Positions 1 to 8,817 of a stretch of 64,000 bases of DNA are shown one piece after another. Position numbers and translations under genes: made by a program. Origin of the DNA: Maricaulis maris (GTDB taxonomy: Bacteria; Pseudomonadota; Alphaproteobacteria; Caulobacterales; Maricaulaceae); the NCBI RefSeq assembly GCF_036322705.1, contig NZ_AP027270.1, positions 1,241,501-1,305,500 of the forward strand, written 5' to 3'. Within the stretch, counting starts at the first letter, position 1. Every line of letters starts with the position of its first letter. The notes beneath the pieces are model-generated. The model did not search any database. It worked only from the letters and a program-made list of their open reading frames with translations, and had not been told where the DNA came from.

Positions 1-910
1 CGCCAATCCGGCCAAAGCCGCCATTGCCAAAAGCCCGCAGCAGGCCGTCAGCATAGCCGGCAGCAACGGTTGCGACCCGGCGCGGGCCGTCAACGGTCAG
101 GCTGGCGCCATAGCCGACCGTGTCGCCGGCGCGCAGGGTGCGGATCTGCAGGATCGGCGCCTCGATCGAGACAACCGGCTCAAACGGTGAGGGCTGACCG
201 ACCGGTGGCATGCCGCCAAAAAGCGCGAGGCCGGGCCGCAGCACGTCATAGTGATAATCCGGCCCCAACACTGTTCCGGCCGAGTTGGAGAGGCTGGCCG
301 GGATGGCGGGGAAGGCCCGGCGGATACGGTCAAAACGCTGCTGCTGACGCGCGTTGAGCGGATGGTCCGGGGCGTCAGCGCAGGCCAGATGGCTCATGAT
401 CTGGCGCAAATGGAGGCCGTCCAGACGTGTCGGATCGGCGATCAGCGCGTCGGTCTCGTCGGCATCGAGCCCGAGGCGGCTCATCCCGGTGTCGAAATGT
501 AGCGCGAAGGGCAGATCGGGTGCCTGTTGCCGCAACGCCTCGAGCTGACCGAGGTCATTGATCACCGGAAACAGTGACAGCGTGCGCAGCTCATCCAGCT
601 CGGACGGCCAGAAACCGTTGAAGACGAAGATGTCCGCCGGTCGCTCGCCGAGCGCTTCGCGGACCTCGCGGGCTTCCGATGTATGGGCCACATAGAAACA
701 GCGGCAGCCGGCATCGGCGAGGGTCGGCACGACCTCGGCCGCGGCAAGGCCATAGCCATTGGCTTTGACAACCGCTCCGACATGCGCCGTCGGGGCCAGG
801 GATTGCAGCGTGGCGTAATTGCGTCGGATGGCCCCGAGATCGATGATCAGTCGCGGAGCCGGTCGGGCAGCAGTGCCGCGGTCGGGCTGGTCAGGACGGG
901 GTGTCGTCAA
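1..910 (-). CDS. alr: Alanine racemase, 3' end outside the window
   Basis: PLP enzyme that interconverts L- and D-alanine for peptidoglycan. The minus strand encodes VVKANGYG near residue 46-53, with the PLP lysine at about K49 (family form VVKA.AYGHG), then HFDTGMSRLG, the SNSAG segment and GYGASLT, in family order. The reading frame runs off the window start after about 303 codons, against roughly 350-370 for the family, so only the C-terminus is missing. I chose a TTG start at 908-910, which overlaps the dnaB stop (891-893) by 20 bp and suggests translational coupling. No ATG lies nearby in frame, so the start is uncertain. NGYG in place of the usual DAYG is a mild variant. Confidence 0.88.
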   Translation of the reverse strand, partial: MTTPRPDQPDRGTAARPAPRLIIDLGAIRRNYATLQSLAPTAHVGAVVKANGYGLAAAEVVPTLADAGCRCFYVAHTSEAREVREALGERPADIFVFNGFWPSELDELRTLSLFPVINDLGQLEALRQQAPDLPFALHFDTGMSRLGLDADETDALIADPTRLDGLHLRQIMSHLACADAPDHPLNARQQQRFDRIRRAFPAIPASLSNSAGTVLGPDYHYDVLRPGLALFGGMPPVGQPSPFEPVVSIEAPILQIRTLRAGDTVGYGASLTVDGPRRVATVAAGYADGLLRAFGNGGFGRIG

Positions 911-2375
911 AACGCGTTTCCAGATCCGTAAATTTCGTCCGAGCGCCGTCGAACGCCATCTTTGCCGTCCCGATCGCACCGTGACGCTGCTTGCCGATGA
1001 TCACTTCGGCGAGCTTCTCGATGCGACGGAACTCTTCCTCCCAGGCGAGGTATTCCGGTGTGTCCTCGCGCGGTTTCTCGCGTTCCTTGTAATAGGCTTC
1101 ACGATAGACGAAGAGGACGACGTCGGCATCCTGCTCGATCGAGCCCGATTCCCGAAGGTCGGAGAGCTGCGGCTTCTTGTCCTCGCGGTTTTCCACCTGG
1201 CGCGAGAGCTGGGACAGGGCGATCACCGGTACCGACAATTCCTTGGCCAGGGCCTTGAGGTTCTGGGTGACCTCGGAGACCTCTTCCACGCGGCTTCCCC
1301 CCGAGCGGTTTTTCGAAGAGGTCACCAGCTGCAGATAGTCGACCACGATCAGATCAAGGCCATGCGTGCGCTTGAGACGGCGGGCGCGGGCGGCGAGGGC
1401 GGAGATAGGCAGGCCACCCGTGTCGTCGATATAGAGCGGCAGGCCCTGGATCTCGAGGCAGGCGTCGCGGATCTCCTCGTACTGGGTCGCGTCGATCGTG
1501 CCCTGGCGGATCATGTAGCCGGGAATGCCGGTGTAATCGGCGATCAGGCGGGTGGCGAGCTGTTCGGCTGACATTTCGAGCGAGTAGAAACCGACAACGC
1601 CGCCATTGATCGTCTTCTTGGTCCCGTCAGGCTGAATCTCGAACTGGTAGTTTCGCGCCACATCGAAGGCGATATTGGTGGCGAGCGCGGTTTTGCCCAT
1701 CGACGGGCGTCCGGCGAGGATGATCAGGTCAGACGGGTGCATGCCGCCCAGCTTTTCGTCGAGTGACTTGAGGCCCGAGGAAATACCCGACAGGCCGCCA
1801 TCGCGTTCATAGGCGGCCGCCGCGGTCTCGACGGATTCTGCGAGCGCCTGCTTGAAGGAGACAAAGCCGCGAGAGGCCGAGCCTTCTTCTGCCAGGTTGT
1901 AGAGCTGCTGCTCGATTTCCTGGATCAGCTCGCGCGCCTGAACCTCGACATCGGCGCTGGCGGCATTGGCGAGATCATTGCCGATCCGGATCAGCTCCCG
2001 GCGCAGCGCCAGTTCATAGATGATGCGGGCGTATTCAACCGCTGCATTCCCGGTCGCGGCGCCTTCCATGAGGACGGCGAGATAGGTGGTGCCGCCGATA
2101 TCCTTCAGGCCGTCATCGCGGTCGAAAACCGTCTTCAGGACAACGGCATCGGCCAGCGAACCGCGGCCGATCAGATCGGTCGCGCTTTCAAAGATGCGGC
2201 CATGGACCGGATCATAGAAGTGCTCGGCCTTGAGCCAGTCGGCGACCCGGTGGAACATCTCGTTGTCATAGAGAAGCGCGCCCAGGAAGGCCTGTTCGGC
2301 ATCAAGATTGTGCGGTGCCGAATCGAGCGTCTCGGTCTGGCGGTCATCTTCGTAAGGCAGGAGAGCAGTGGTCAT
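891..2375 (-). CDS. dnaB: Replicative DNA helicase DnaB
   Basis: Hexameric 5'-3' helicase of the replication fork, 494 residues, typical for the family. The N-terminal domain (about 20-125, beginning PHNLDAEQAFLGALL) is followed by the RecA-like helicase domain with Walker A GRPSMGKT at about residue 220, the LIVVDYLQL Walker B segment and the SQLSRQVE arginine-finger region. The open frame extends to 2495, but the upstream 40 codons look non-coding, so I start at the ATG giving MTTALLPYEDD. It lies between the ribosomal operon and alr, all on the same strand; the dnaB-alr pair overlaps. Confidence 0.95.
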   Translation of the reverse strand: MTTALLPYEDDRQTETLDSAPHNLDAEQAFLGALLYDNEMFHRVADWLKAEHFYDPVHGRIFESATDLIGRGSLADAVVLKTVFDRDDGLKDIGGTTYLAVLMEGAATGNAAVEYARIIYELALRRELIRIGNDLANAASADVEVQARELIQEIEQQLYNLAEEGSASRGFVSFKQALAESVETAAAAYERDGGLSGISSGLKSLDEKLGGMHPSDLIILAGRPSMGKTALATNIAFDVARNYQFEIQPDGTKKTINGGVVGFYSLEMSAEQLATRLIADYTGIPGYMIRQGTIDATQYEEIRDACLEIQGLPLYIDDTGGLPISALAARARRLKRTHGLDLIVVDYLQLVTSSKNRSGGSRVEEVSEVTQNLKALAKELSVPVIALSQLSRQVENREDKKPQLSDLRESGSIEQDADVVLFVYREAYYKEREKPREDTPEYLAWEEEFRRIEKLAEVIIGKQRHGAIGTAKMAFDGARTKFTDLETRFDDTPS

Positions 2376-2498
2376 GCCTTTGGGATACAGAAGGCACGCC
2401 GGGGATACACCCCCCTGAGACGGCCCGGGCCGTGATTGCCCACAGCTCTTTGGGCGGGCTGTGGACAAGTGTGGAAAACGGAGAGGCGGGAGCACAAA

Positions 2499-2529
2499 TG
2501 AAAACGGGCCGGTCTCGCGACCGGCCCGT
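2499..2529 (-). terminator. Rho-independent terminator of the rpsF-rpsR-rplI operon
   Basis: An 11-bp perfect stem (ACGGGCCGGTC / GACCGGCCCGT) with a 4-base loop lies just after the rplI stop. On the minus strand it is followed by TTTTC. It separates the ribosomal operon from dnaB, which therefore needs its own promoter in 2376-2498. Confidence 0.85.
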
Positions 2530-2559
2530 ATCCGTTAAAAGCTGAGAAGTTACCCGTGC

Positions 2560-3195
2560 TTACGCGTCGGTCTCTTCGCTTTCCTCTTCGCCGGCACCGG
2601 CGTCTTCGGCAGCTTCGCGCTGGGCAGCCAGTTCCTGGCCTTCCTCGCTGGCTTCGAAGAGTTCGGCAGCCTGGGCGTCCGCGATGGCGCGATCTTCGTC
2701 AGCCTGGGCTGCGATCACGTCTTCGCCGGCGGCCTGGCGTTCGGCTTCGTCCTGCGAACGTGCGATGTTGATCGTCACGGTCACGGAAACGTCGGCGTGC
2801 AGCTTGATCTTCAGCTCGTGCAGGCCGAGCGTCTTGATCGGCGCGTTGAGGGCGATCTGCGAGCGGACAACCTTGGTGCCGCCTTCAGACACGATCTCGG
2901 CAATGTCACGCGAGGTGACCGAACCATAGAGCTGACCGCTTTCACCGGCCTGACGGATCATGACGAAGCTTTCGCCATCGATCGTCTTGCCAGCTTCAGC
3001 CGCTTCCGCTGCGCGTTCGGCATTGCGCTTCTCGAGGAGCTCACGCTCCACTTCAAAGCGCGCCATGTTGGCTTCGGTTGCACGCAGGGCCTTGCCTTGC
3101 GGCAGAAGGAAGTTGCGGGCAAAGCCGGGGCGCACGGACACGACGTCACCGATGACGCCGAGGTTTTCTACGCGTTCCAAGAGAACCAGTTTCAT
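2560..3195 (-). CDS. rplI: 50S ribosomal protein bL9 with long acidic C-terminal tail
   Basis: Large-subunit protein bound near the L1 stalk. The N-terminal domain opens [19 protein letters not shown] and continues [13 protein letters not shown], the family signature, followed by the long connecting helix and C-terminal domain. The protein is 211 residues, about 60 more than the usual ~150. The extra tail (from about residue 150) is rich in Glu, Asp, Ala and Gln and ends EESEETDA. Third gene of the rpsF-rpsR-rplI operon, 12 bp after rpsR, with a strong terminator behind it. Confidence 0.95.
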   Translation of the reverse strand: MKLVLLERVENLGVIGDVVSVRPGFARNFLLPQGKALRATEANMARFEVERELLEKRNAERAAEAAEAGKTIDGESFVMIRQAGESGQLYGSVTSRDIAEIVSEGGTKVVRSQIALNAPIKTLGLHELKIKLHADVSVTVTINIARSQDEAERQAAGEDVIAAQADEDRAIADAQAAELFEASEEGQELAAQREAAEDAGAGEEESEETDA

Positions 3196-3207
3196 TGTCA
3201 GTTCTCC

Positions 3208-3462
3208 TTAATCGACCACATAGGGGAGCAGGGCCAGCTGGCGGGCGCGTTTGATCGCACGAGCCAGTTCACGCTGCTTTTTAGCCGAAACCGCGGTGAT
3301 GCGGGACGGAACGATCTTGCCACGCTCGGACATGTAGCGAAGCAGGAGCTTGGGGTCCTTGAAATCGATCGCCGGTGCATTTTCACCGGAGAACGGGCAG
3401 ACCTTGCGGCGACGCATGAACGGACGGCGCGCCGGCAGATTTGAAATATTGCCTGATGACAT
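3208..3462 (-). CDS. rpsR: 30S ribosomal protein bS18
   Basis: Small-subunit platform protein that pairs with bS6. At 84 residues it is the usual length. It shows RRRKVCPF, the [18 protein letters not shown] core and the basic [15 protein letters not shown]-terminus that are diagnostic of bS18. It lies 11 bp downstream of rpsF and 12 bp upstream of rplI, the standard bacterial order rpsF-rpsR-rplI. Confidence 0.96.
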   Translation of the reverse strand: MSSGNISNLPARRPFMRRRKVCPFSGENAPAIDFKDPKLLLRYMSERGKIVPSRITAVSAKKQRELARAIKRARQLALLPYVVD

Positions 3463-3473
3463 CGTACGTTCTC

Positions 3474-3827
3474 CTAGTTCCGCTCGCGACGACCGCGGCG
3501 ATCATCCTTTTTGGTGAGGATGGCCGACGGCTCTTCGGTGTGGGCTTCAACGCGCAGGGTCATGTAGCGGATGACGTCTTCGGACAGACGCTGCAGACGC
3601 TCGAGTTCGTTGATCACGTCAGCTTCGGCATCAATGTCGATCAGGCCGTAATGACCCTTGCGCGACTTGTTGATGCGGTAGGCCAGGTTGCGAAGACCCC
3701 AGTATTCGATCTTGCCGGTCTTGCCGCCCTTTTCTTCGATCAGGGCTTTGGTCTCTTCAAGAAGAGATTCCATCTGCGCCGGAGAAACGTCCGGGCGCAC
3801 GATGAAGATGTGCTCGTAAAGTGCCAT
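3474..3827 (-). CDS. rpsF: 30S ribosomal protein bS6
   Basis: First gene of the ribosomal operon, 117 residues. It begins [20 protein letters not shown] and contains the [20 protein letters not shown] strand-loop and the [11 protein letters not shown] segment of the bS6 ferredoxin-like fold. A short charged tail ([12 protein letters not shown]) follows. The 243-bp gap to fabD on the other strand must hold divergent promoters for the two operons. Confidence 0.95.
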   Translation of the reverse strand: MALYEHIFIVRPDVSPAQMESLLEETKALIEEKGGKTGKIEYWGLRNLAYRINKSRKGHYGLIDIDAEADVINELERLQRLSEDVIRYMTLRVEAHTEEPSAILTKKDDRRGRRERN

Positions 3828-4070
3828 GAAGGCTCCCTTCGATTACGGTTGCGGCGCATACCATGCCGAAGGGTCGGGCAGGTCTGCGGCGGCTCTTCAA
3901 TCCAAGCCGGAACACCATGTCCCAACATCACGAACGGAAGACCGCAACCAAGCGAAGCGCGGGCATTACCGGAAACGGCCTGCATGTGCAAGCCGCATCC
4001 CCTCTTGCGCACGGGTAGGGACAGGGGCTAGTCAGCCAACACTTCAAATCTTCATGGGGGAGGGATCACC

Positions 4071-5024
4071 ATGAAATTCGCTTTTGTCTTTCCCGGACAA
4101 GGCAGCCAGGCCGTCGGCATGGCGCAGGAACTGGCCGGAGAGTTCGCGGCGGCCAAGGCTGTGCTTGACGAAGTCGACGCCGCGCTCGGCCAGGACCTGT
4201 CCGGCCTGATGGCCAACGGCCCGATCGAAGAGCTTACCCTGACAGAGAATGCACAGCCGGCGCTGATGGCCGCCAGCCTCGCGGTCATGGCCGTCCTCAG
4301 GAGCGAATTTGACGTAGACGTCAACGCAGCCCAATTCGTCGCCGGACACAGTCTTGGTGAGTATTCGGCCCTGGCCGCAGCCGGCGCGCTGTCGATTTCG
4401 GATGCCGCAAAGCTGCTCAAACTGCGCGGCCTTGCCATGCAGAAGGCGGTCCCGGTCGGTGAGGGTACCATGGCGGCGCTTCTGGGCGCTGACGAGGAAC
4501 TCGCTGCTGCCGCGGTCGCCGCCGGAGCCGCCGCCGGCGTGTGTGCGATTGCCAACGACAATGCGCCGGGCCAGATCGTGATCTCCGGCTCCACCGCGGC
4601 CATCGACGCCGCCATCGCAAAGGCCGCCGAGCTGGGCCTCAAGAAGGCCATGAAACTCCCTGTCTCCGCGCCCTTCCATTGTCCGATGATGCAGGCGGCC
4701 GCCGACGCCATGGCCGAGGCCCTCGGCGCCGCGACGATCAACACCCCGTCGGTCCCGGTCGTCGCCAATGTCAGCGCGCGCCCGACCGACGATGTCGAGA
4801 CGATCCGCAAACAGCTCGTCGAGCAGGTCACCGGCCGGGTTCGCTGGCGCGAGAGCGTTCTGTGGATGGTCGAGGAGGCGGGCATCACCACCCTTGCCGA
4901 AGCGGGTTCAGGCAAGGTGCTGACGACCATGCTCAAGCGCACGACCAAGGACGCGTCCGGCGTGGCGCTCAATGCCGCGGCGGACATGGAAGCGTTCGCG
5001 GCCTCCCTGAAAGCGGAAGGCTAG
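4071..5024 (+). CDS. fabD: Malonyl-CoA:ACP transacylase FabD
   Basis: Loads malonate from CoA onto acyl carrier protein, the entry step of type II fatty acid synthesis. At 317 residues it is normal length. The oxyanion motif GQGSQ is at 9-13, the catalytic Ser at about 94 in GHSLGEYS and the catalytic His at about 203 in APFHCPMM. A GGGGAGGG ribosome-binding site precedes the ATG. It is the first gene of a plus-strand run with a small membrane protein, fabG, acpP and fabF. Confidence 0.96.
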   Translation: MKFAFVFPGQGSQAVGMAQELAGEFAAAKAVLDEVDAALGQDLSGLMANGPIEELTLTENAQPALMAASLAVMAVLRSEFDVDVNAAQFVAGHSLGEYSALAAAGALSISDAAKLLKLRGLAMQKAVPVGEGTMAALLGADEELAAAAVAAGAAAGVCAIANDNAPGQIVISGSTAAIDAAIAKAAELGLKKAMKLPVSAPFHCPMMQAAADAMAEALGAATINTPSVPVVANVSARPTDDVETIRKQLVEQVTGRVRWRESVLWMVEEAGITTLAEAGSGKVLTTMLKRTTKDASGVALNAAADMEAFAASLKAEG

Positions 5025-5028
5025 AACC

Positions 5029-5313
5029 GTGAGCGAGGACGAGCCCCGGACCTATTCCAAGGAGGCGGTACTGAACCGTTTCCGGGCCGCGCGGAAGACG
5101 CGCGAGCGGGAATTGCTCTGGCTGGCCTATGCGCTGGATGTGGCAGCCCTGTTTGTCCTGATCGCGATGGGCTGGACCCTGGTCTCTATCCTCGTTTTCG
5201 TGGCTGCGCGGTTTGCCTCGAAGGTCCCCACACTGATCGGTTGGGGCTTCCTCGCTGCCTTGGCGGGTTTCATTCTGGCGCCGATGCTCTTTCAATTCAT
5301 AGCGACTATCTAA
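5029..5313 (+). CDS. Small membrane protein between fabD and fabG, function unknown
   Basis: A 94-residue protein starting at GTG four bases after the fabD stop and ending 15 bp before fabG, so it is almost certainly co-transcribed with them. The first ~27 residues are charged (SEDEPRTYSKEAVLNRFRAARK). The rest is hydrophobic, with two or three membrane segments at about 29-47, 49-63 and 68-92. I do not recognise a family. Codon use matches the neighbours, which supports a real gene. A link to lipid synthesis is only suggested by position. Confidence 0.7.
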   Translation: MSEDEPRTYSKEAVLNRFRAARKTRERELLWLAYALDVAALFVLIAMGWTLVSILVFVAARFASKVPTLIGWGFLAALAGFILAPMLFQFIATI

Positions 5314-5328
5314 CCGGAGGGAATTCGG

Positions 5329-6066
5329 ATGTTCGATCTCACAGGCAAGAATGCCCTCGTTACCGGTGCGACCGGTGGCCTTGGCAATGCGATTGCCCGC
5401 AAGCTGCACGCCCAGGGCGCCACGGTGGCGCTGTCGGGGACGCGGGAAAATGTGCTGCAGGAGCTGGCCGACGCGCTGGGCGAGCGCGCCCACGTCCTGC
5501 CTTGCAACCTGTCCGACGGCCCGGCGGTCGACGCCTTGCCCAAGCAGGCGGCGGAAGCCATGGGCTCGCTCGATATCCTCATCGCCAATGCCGGCATCAC
5601 CAAGGACCAGCTCCTGATGCGCATGAAGGATGAGGACTGGGATACCGTTCTGAAGGTCAATCTGGAGAGCTATTTCCGCCTCTCGCGCGCCGCCCTGCGG
5701 GGCATGATGAAGGCGCGATGGGGCCGGATCGTTGGCATCACGTCCGTCGTCGGTGTGATGGGCAATCCCGGCCAGACCAATTACTGCGCCTCCAAGGCCG
5801 GCATGATCGGCTTTTCCAAATCGCTGGCCCAGGAAGTCGCAGCACGCGGTGTCACCGTGAACTGTGTCGCTCCGGGCTTCATCGCCTCGCCGATGACCGA
5901 TGTCCTCACCGAGGACCAGCGCGCCACCATTCTGGCCAAGATTCCGGCCGGAGACCTGGGCAGTGGCGATGATATCGCCAACGCCGTCGTTTATCTCGCC
6001 AGTGCAGAAGCCGGGTATGTCACCGGGCAGACGCTGCACGTGAATGGCGGCATGGCGATGATTTAA
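5329..6066 (+). CDS. fabG: 3-oxoacyl-ACP reductase FabG
   Basis: NADPH-dependent reduction of 3-ketoacyl-ACP in fatty acid elongation. The 245-residue short-chain dehydrogenase has the cofactor loop TGATGGLG at 12-19, the NAG motif at about 87-89, and the catalytic residues Ser139, Tyr152 and Lys156 (YCASK). The C-terminal GYVTGQTLHVNGGMAMI is typical of FabG. A GGAGGGAA ribosome-binding site stands in front of the ATG. Confidence 0.96.
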   Translation: MFDLTGKNALVTGATGGLGNAIARKLHAQGATVALSGTRENVLQELADALGERAHVLPCNLSDGPAVDALPKQAAEAMGSLDILIANAGITKDQLLMRMKDEDWDTVLKVNLESYFRLSRAALRGMMKARWGRIVGITSVVGVMGNPGQTNYCASKAGMIGFSKSLAQEVAARGVTVNCVAPGFIASPMTDVLTEDQRATILAKIPAGDLGSGDDIANAVVYLASAEAGYVTGQTLHVNGGMAMI

Positions 6067-6224
6067 CGAGCAAACTTCCACCTGTGGGCAGCGTTTCCCA
6101 TTCTGGTCTTGCCGGAGGAAACATGCTAACTGCCCGCGCATCTTGGGAATGGCTAATGTTTCGCCGCTTCCCGTCTTCTCCTGCACCGCTATATTGGCGC
6201 GGTGAATCACTATGAGGGTCTGAA

Positions 6225-6461
6225 ATGTCTGACGTTCTCGAGCGCGTTACCAAAATTGTCATTGAACATCTCGATGTCGAGGCCGAAAAGGTCACCGACA
6301 AGGCGAGCTTTATCGACGATCTGGGCGCCGACTCCCTGGATAATGTCGAACTCGTTATGGCGTTCGAAGAAGAATTCGACATCGAAATTCCGGATGACGC
6401 CGCCGAGCACATCCAGACGGTCGGTGACGCCGTGAAGTTCATCTCCGAGAAGGTGGGCTAA
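6225..6461 (+). CDS. acpP: Acyl carrier protein
   Basis: Carrier of growing acyl chains as phosphopantetheine thioesters. It is 78 residues and strongly acidic, with the DSL motif at Ser37 ([18 protein letters not shown]) where phosphopantetheine attaches. It follows fabG after a 158-bp gap, longer than the other spacings here, so it may have its own promoter for the high expression usual for ACP. It precedes fabF by 9 bp. Confidence 0.97.
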   Translation: MSDVLERVTKIVIEHLDVEAEKVTDKASFIDDLGADSLDNVELVMAFEEEFDIEIPDDAAEHIQTVGDAVKFISEKVG

Positions 6462-6470
6462 CACCCCCTG

Positions 6471-7754
6471 ATGCGCCGCGTTGTCGTCACCGGTATCGGG
6501 CTCGTCACGCCGCTGGGCTGCGGGCGGGAAGTCGTTTGGGAACGTCTTCTCGCCGGTCAGTCCGGGCTCGGCTTGATCGAGCATTTCGATACGTCGGACC
6601 TGTCCTGCCGTGTGGCCGGTCTGGTTCCACGCAAGGACGGACGTGGCGGAGGACGCGAGGGCGAGGCCGGGGTATTTGACCCCGACACCGTGATGAGCGT
6701 CCGTGATCAGCGCCGGATCGATGATTTCATCCTGTACGGGATAGCAGCCGCCGACGAGGCGATTGCGGACTCGGGATGGCAGCCCAGCTCCGAAGAGGAC
6801 AGGCATCGCGCCGGCGTCATGATCGGATCGGGCATTGGTGGCCTTGAAACCACCTATGAGGCCTCGATCCTGTTGCACGAAAAGGGCCCCAGGCGGCTCT
6901 CCCCCTTTGTCATTCCCGGCATGCTGATCAACCTCGCCTCGGGCCAGGTCTCGATCCGCCATGGTCTGAAAGGCCCCAACCACGCGGTGGTGACGGCCTG
7001 TTCGACCGGCGCCCATGCCATTGGCGATGCGGCCCGACTGATTTCGCGCGGTGATGCCGACCTGATGGTCGCCGGCGGTGCGGAAGCGACGGTCTGCCGT
7101 CTCGGCATCGCCTCCTTCATCGCCTGCAAGGCGTTGTCCACGGCTTTCAATGACGCGCCGGAAAAGGCTTCCCGTCCCTATGACAGCGACCGCGATGGAT
7201 TCGTCATGGGCGAGGGCGCCGGCGTTGTGGTGCTGGAAGAATACGAGCAAGCCAAGGCCCGCGGTGCGACGATCTATGCCGAGGTCAAAGGCTACGGCCT
7301 GTCCGGCGACGCCTATCACATCACCGCCCCGGCCGAGGACGGCGATGGCGGGTTCCGCTCGATGTCGGCGGCACTCAAGGATGCCGGCCTGACCCCGGCG
7401 GATATCGATTACGTCAATGCGCACGGAACCTCGACACCGCTCGGTGACGAGATCGAGCTGCGGGCCGTCGAGCGCCTGTTCGGCGATCACGCCAACGAGG
7501 TCGTCATGTCCTCAACGAAATCGGCCATTGGCCATCTGCTCGGAGCGGCAGGTGCGGTCGAGGCAATTTTCTCGATCCTCACCATCCGTGACGGGGTCTG
7601 TCCGCCAACGCTCAACCTTGACAATCCGTCGGTCGAGACGGCGATCGATTTGGCGCCGCACACGGCTGTAAAGCGGCCGGTGAGGGCAGCGCTGTCGAAC
7701 TCCTTCGGATTCGGCGGCACCAATGCGTCCGTGGTATTTGTCGCGGCCGAGTAA
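6471..7754 (+). CDS. fabF: 3-oxoacyl-ACP synthase II FabF
   Basis: Condensing enzyme of fatty acid elongation, 427 residues. The nucleophile is Cys177 in TACSTGAHAIG; the two histidines are in NAHGTSTPLGD and the GHLLGAAGAVEA segment, and the GFGGTNAS loop is near the C-terminus. A short Gly/Arg/Glu-rich insertion (about residues 56-67, DGRGGGREGEAG) makes the loop before FDPDTVMS a little longer than in the enterobacterial enzyme. It lies directly downstream of acpP. Confidence 0.95.
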   Translation: MRRVVVTGIGLVTPLGCGREVVWERLLAGQSGLGLIEHFDTSDLSCRVAGLVPRKDGRGGGREGEAGVFDPDTVMSVRDQRRIDDFILYGIAAADEAIADSGWQPSSEEDRHRAGVMIGSGIGGLETTYEASILLHEKGPRRLSPFVIPGMLINLASGQVSIRHGLKGPNHAVVTACSTGAHAIGDAARLISRGDADLMVAGGAEATVCRLGIASFIACKALSTAFNDAPEKASRPYDSDRDGFVMGEGAGVVVLEEYEQAKARGATIYAEVKGYGLSGDAYHITAPAEDGDGGFRSMSAALKDAGLTPADIDYVNAHGTSTPLGDEIELRAVERLFGDHANEVVMSSTKSAIGHLLGAAGAVEAIFSILTIRDGVCPPTLNLDNPSVETAIDLAPHTAVKRPVRAALSNSFGFGGTNASVVFVAAE

Positions 7755-7775
7755 CGCGTTTTCGGGGATCAAGAC

Positions 7776-8816
7776 ATGAGTGACGCCGCTGCGCCCAAGG
7801 CCAAATCCGGTCTGGTCAAAATCCTTCTTTGGACCGTTGTTGTGCTGTTCGTGCTCGCGCTTGCCGCAGCGGGAGCGGTGTATGGTGGCTACAAGTGGAT
7901 GCAGGCCGAGTTCGCGGCGCCGGGCCCTTCGGCTGAGGAGACCATCATTCTTCTGCCGCGCGGCGCCGGGCTGATCACGATTGCCAATCAGCTCGAGACC
8001 GAAGGCTTGATCCGCGATCGCCGGATCTTCCGGGCGGCGGTGACGCTGGACGGTGGCGAAGGCGTCCTGCGGGCCGGCGAATACCGGATTCCGGCTGGTG
8101 CCTCGATGGCCGAGATCTATGACCAATTGCGGGTCGGCCAGACGGTCCAGTACCCCGTCACCTTCGCCGAAGGCCTGACCAGCGCGATGATCGTCGACAC
8201 GCTCGCCGCGTCCGACGTGCTGACCGGCGAGATCACTGAAATTCCCGCCGAGGGGACGCTTCTGCCGGAGACATACCTGGTCACGCGCGGGACGTCGCGT
8301 CAGGAGGTCCTTGATCGGATGGCGGCTGCCCAGACGGCGTTGCTGGATCGTTTGTGGGACGACCGCGCCGAGAACCTGCCCTTCGACACCCGCGAGGAAG
8401 CCATCATCCTGGCCTCTGTCGTCGAGAAGGAGACGGGCGTTGGTGCCGAACGTCCGGAAGTGGCGTCGGTCTTCGTCAACCGCCTGCGTCGCGGGATGCG
8501 GCTTGAGAGCGACCCGACCATCATCTACGGCATCAGCCGCGGTGTGGCGCTTGGGCGGGGGCTGCGTCGGTCTGAAATCGATAATGCCGAGAACGCCTGG
8601 AACACCTACCAGATCCCGCGCCTGCCACCGACGCCGATCGCCAACCCGGGAACCGAATCAATCGCTGCGGTGCTTAATCCGGCGGAGGGCACGGCGCTCT
8701 TCTTCGTGGCCGACGGCACGGGCGGGCATGCCTTCGCCGACACCTATGCCGAGCATCAGCGCAATGTTGCCAACTGGCGCCGGATTGAACGCCAGCGCCG
8801 CAACGGGGGCAATTGA
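7776..8816 (+). CDS. mltG: Endolytic murein transglycosylase MltG
   Basis: Inner-membrane enzyme that cuts nascent glycan strands and helps set their length. It is 346 residues. A short cytoplasmic N-terminus is followed by one membrane segment at about 15-38, then a LysM-like region (LPRGAGLITIANQLETEGLI) and the YceG domain. VVEKETG carries the probable catalytic Glu and the segment ends RLPPTPIANPG. It lies 21 bp after fabF and 1 bp before the YicC gene, the common fabF-mltG-yicC-gmk order of Alphaproteobacteria. Confidence 0.93.
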   Translation: MSDAAAPKAKSGLVKILLWTVVVLFVLALAAAGAVYGGYKWMQAEFAAPGPSAEETIILLPRGAGLITIANQLETEGLIRDRRIFRAAVTLDGGEGVLRAGEYRIPAGASMAEIYDQLRVGQTVQYPVTFAEGLTSAMIVDTLAASDVLTGEITEIPAEGTLLPETYLVTRGTSRQEVLDRMAAAQTALLDRLWDDRAENLPFDTREEAIILASVVEKETGVGAERPEVASVFVNRLRRGMRLESDPTIIYGISRGVALGRGLRRSEIDNAENAWNTYQIPRLPPTPIANPGTESIAAVLNPAEGTALFFVADGTGGHAFADTYAEHQRNVANWRRIERQRRNGGN

Positions 8817-8817
8817 G

